Shown here piece by piece: positions 62,281 through 64,000 of a stretch of DNA of 64,000 nucleotides (its first letter is position 1; every line of letters begins with the position of its first letter). The notes below the pieces were generated by a model that had not been told where the DNA came from, did not search any database, and saw nothing but the letters and a program-made list of their open reading frames with translations. The position numbers and the translations under genes are program-made. Source of the DNA: Chryseobacterium jejuense (lineage in GTDB: Bacteria; Bacteroidota; Bacteroidia; Flavobacteriales; Weeksellaceae); contig NZ_FNEG01000005.1 in the NCBI RefSeq assembly GCF_900100075.1, positions 1 to 64,000 on the forward strand, in the 5' to 3' direction.

Positions 62281-63003
62281 ATGAAAAAATTCGGAATATC
62301 CGTTCTTATATGCCTTTCCTCATTATTAAGTGCCCAAACCAAGCAGCAGATTGATGCTTTCTATAACGCCATCCGCGAAAATAATTTTCCACTGGTAAAA
62401 AAAATGGTTGACCAAGGATACCCTATTAAAGCCATGCTTCCGGGTCAAACAGCACCAGTACTGGCGGCGATCTGGAAAAAAAACTTCCCCATGGTGGAAT
62501 ATATGGTTGAAAAAGGAGCCAACATTACTGCGGATAAAAAACTAGTAGATGGTGCTATTGAATATGGAAGCCCGGAAATCACTTTCTACCTTATCAAAAA
62601 AGGAGCTTATGCTGAAAATTCATTGTATAAAGCAATCTTCTATGAAAATTTTGGAATTGCCAAAGAGCTCTATCTGAACCACCAGCCTCAGATCATTAAT
62701 TACGAAGATCTTGGAAATCTTTTATTACTGTCTGTAAAAAATAAGGACTTAGAATTCATCAAAAAAATTCCTCTAAAAGGAAAGGATTCACCAATGGATT
62801 TTTATAATTATGATGGATATAATGCTTTATTACTTGCCGTAGAAAAGAATGATACTGAAATTGCAAAATATCTTCTATCTCAGGGTGCTGATAAAAAATC
62901 AAGAATTAGCTTTGAAATTGATAGTGGTACTGTGAACGGAAAGACTGCCTTACAAATGGCTAAAGCCCATAAAAACACAGAGCTTCTGAAACTTTTGAAA
63001 TAA
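62281..63003 (+). CDS. Exported ankyrin-repeat protein
   Basis: 240 residues. Signal peptide (LSSLLSAQ) followed by about five ankyrin-like repeats: AIRENNFPLVKKMVDQGYPI, AIWKKNFPMVEYMVEKGAN, IEYGSPEITFYLIKKGA, and at the end AVEKNDTEIAKYLLSQGAD and GKTALQMAKAHKNTELLKLL. A protein-binding scaffold in the periplasm; partner unknown. Confidence 0.88.
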   Translation: MKKFGISVLICLSSLLSAQTKQQIDAFYNAIRENNFPLVKKMVDQGYPIKAMLPGQTAPVLAAIWKKNFPMVEYMVEKGANITADKKLVDGAIEYGSPEITFYLIKKGAYAENSLYKAIFYENFGIAKELYLNHQPQIINYEDLGNLLLLSVKNKDLEFIKKIPLKGKDSPMDFYNYDGYNALLLAVEKNDTEIAKYLLSQGADKKSRISFEIDSGTVNGKTALQMAKAHKNTELLKLLK

Positions 63004-63061
63004 AACAGATACCCGATTTCCTATTTTGAATAGGGCATTTATCTAAGAAAAAATACACCAT

Positions 63062-63553
63062 ATGGCTGAAATTAAATTCAGGAAAAGCAATATTATCATC
63101 AGCATCATTCTTTGCTTGCTGGGATTCTTCTTTTTTGTTTATTTGTTGCTAACCCAGTATTTTGTAGTAAAAATAATCTCCATTTTATGGGTTTTTATTG
63201 TATTCTATATTATTGTCATCAAATACAGACAGTTGGTTAAAGCTAATCAAGAAATTCCCGGATTGGAAATCAATGATAAGGGAATCACCAACCATACTTC
63301 ATTACAATCTGTATTTATAGACTGGAATGATATTGAAAGTTTTCAAGCCGGTTTTTACAGAACAACAAATATTTTTATTAATTCTAAAGATCCAAAAAAA
63401 TACAAAGACCAATGGATGGGTAATCCTCTACAACTCATTGGTAATATTTTTTCCTCTAAACCTGAATCACTATGGATAGATACAGAAACTTTGGACATTG
63501 AAAAAAAAGAATTATTGGTATTGCTAAATCATAAGCTTCGTGAAAACACGTAA
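63062..63553 (+). CDS. Small membrane protein, STM3941-like
   Basis: 163 residues with two membrane segments (about 11-30 and 35-52) and a soluble PH-like domain containing PGLEINDKGITNHTSLQSVFIDW and IFINSKDPKKYKD. Layout and wording resemble STM3941 family proteins. Function unknown. Confidence 0.7.
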   Translation: MAEIKFRKSNIIISIILCLLGFFFFVYLLLTQYFVVKIISILWVFIVFYIIVIKYRQLVKANQEIPGLEINDKGITNHTSLQSVFIDWNDIESFQAGFYRTTNIFINSKDPKKYKDQWMGNPLQLIGNIFSSKPESLWIDTETLDIEKKELLVLLNHKLRENT

Positions 63554-63600
63554 TTCATTGATTTTGTAAAGAGTCTGCTTGTAAATTTATAATATCTTCA

Positions 63601-63825
63601 CTATTTTATAAATGAAATATTAACAACAATATTATCCTCTAGCATAATGTAACCTTTTTCTAAAGCGTCTATATAGTGTTGCTTTTTAAGGTATAAATTA
63701 CTGGTCTATATACAATTAGCTCTACAGGTGTTTTTATAAGAATATCATTTTTTTTTACCTTTATTGACCTTCATTTTTGTAGAGCAGAAAATAAAACATG
63801 TTATTATTAATATGATCTTTTTCAT
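63601..63825 (-). pseudogene. Frameshifted small lipoprotein-like gene
   Basis: From ATG 63825 the frame reads MKKIILIITCFIFCSTKMK (lipobox-like FIFC) and then hits a stop. One base fewer in the run of nine T at 63748-63756 restores NDILIKTPVELIVYRPVIYTL; one base more in the run of five T at 63683-63687 restores QHYIDALEKGYIMLEDNIVV through to a stop at 63601. Both breaks are in homopolymers, so assembly error, decay or slippage are all possible. The end resembles the end of the neighbouring partial gene (LEDNIVVNIS versus IEDSLFLNIS). Confidence 0.6.
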
Positions 63826-63850
63826 TTTATAAGATTAAATTCCATAAGCA

Positions 63851-63880
63851 ACAAAAGCAGGAACTTTCCTGCTCTTGTTT
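63851..63880 (-). terminator. Terminator after the partial gene at the right edge
   Basis: AGCAGGAA and TTCCTGCT pair around CT; on the minus strand the stem is followed by TTTTGTT. Confidence 0.75.
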
Positions 63881-63896
63881 TAGTGATTTTATTATC

Positions 63897-64000
63897 TAAT
63901 TGTTTGCATCTTTATTAGAAATATTTAAAAACAGACTATCCTCTATTACAGGTTGTGCTACAAATTTTGCTTTATCAAAATTTAGTTTTGAAAACCTTCT
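63897..64000 (-). CDS. 3' end of a gene running off the right edge
   Basis: A frame enters from the edge and ends at the TAG read from 63897-63899. Its 34 residues end VIEDSLFLNISNKDANN. This end resembles that of the frameshifted lipoprotein-like gene at 63601-63825, so the two are probably tandem paralogues. The rest of the gene is outside the window. Confidence 0.6.

Overview
This AT-rich window reads as chromosome of a Bacteroidota bacterium of the family Weeksellaceae, most probably Chryseobacterium or a close relative. The evidence is a PafA-type alkaline phosphatase, two secreted proteins with type IX secretion (T9SS) C-terminal sorting domains, gliding genes gldB and gldC, a Bacteroidota-type TssD tube protein, a BtuB plus beta-propeller lipoprotein pair, a B-type succinate dehydrogenase, and repeated -7 promoter elements of the Bacteroidota form TAnnTTTG. 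No tRNA, rRNA, CRISPR array, prophage or complete large insertion sequence was seen. Almost everything looks like ordinary chromosomal housekeeping and surface biology, interrupted by small repeats and cassettes.

Layout. 0-4 kb: repeats, small hypothetical genes, a DUF4136 lipoprotein and a secreted endonuclease I. 4-8 kb (minus): orphan tssD, a secreted unknown, a DUF3592 protein, a GIDE-domain protein, LemA and a small membrane protein. 8-10 kb: DUF2752, an old yellow enzyme, cytidine deaminase. 10.7-12.6 kb (minus): a barnase-like ribonuclease and a barstar, separated by an archaemetzincin-like lipoprotein and by a GIY-YIG gene bracketed by inverted repeats. 12.7-15.8 kb (minus): nadE, three acetyltransferases, a leucine-rich-repeat protein. 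15.8-20.3 kb: gldB and gldC, separated by an ABC ATPase and an ABC permease fused to a thioredoxin domain. 20.4-26.6 kb: a trans-sulfuration enzyme, small enzymes, an IS200-like/REP-associated transposase bracketed by duplicated REP elements, a threonylcarbamoyl-AMP synthase-family protein and cca. 26.8-29.9 kb (minus): a cobalamin uptake pair under a cobalamin riboswitch. 30-34.3 kb: a T9SS protein and a TPR/AraC membrane regulator with a TPR partner. 34.4-43.1 kb: pafA, acetyltransferase, VOC and M28 peptidase genes, a Crp-like regulator, an O-methyltransferase and hypothetical genes. 43.2-47 kb (minus): mdh and a heme oxygenase-bacteriophytochrome light sensor operon. 47.4-54.7 kb: a linear amide hydrolase, then a porin, a dicarboxylate transporter and sdhCAB. 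54.8-61.4 kb: a membrane protein, a nucleoid-associated protein, two tandem copies of a small-membrane-peptide plus cytosolic-protein module, a thioredoxin and an AraC/DoxX/cupin group; a 159-bp direct repeat stands at each side of the 57-61 kb stretch. 61.5-64 kb: a SUKH-like protein, an ankyrin protein, a small membrane protein, a frameshifted small lipoprotein and the 3' end of what looks like its paralogue.

The least expected items are the permease-thioredoxin fusion, the duplicated small-membrane-peptide module at 57.3-58.5 kb, the split barnase/barstar locus with its inserted GIY-YIG cassette, the duplicated REP elements around the transposase, and the direct repeats around 57-61 kb. 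All functional statements come from motif recognition by eye; no database search was run.
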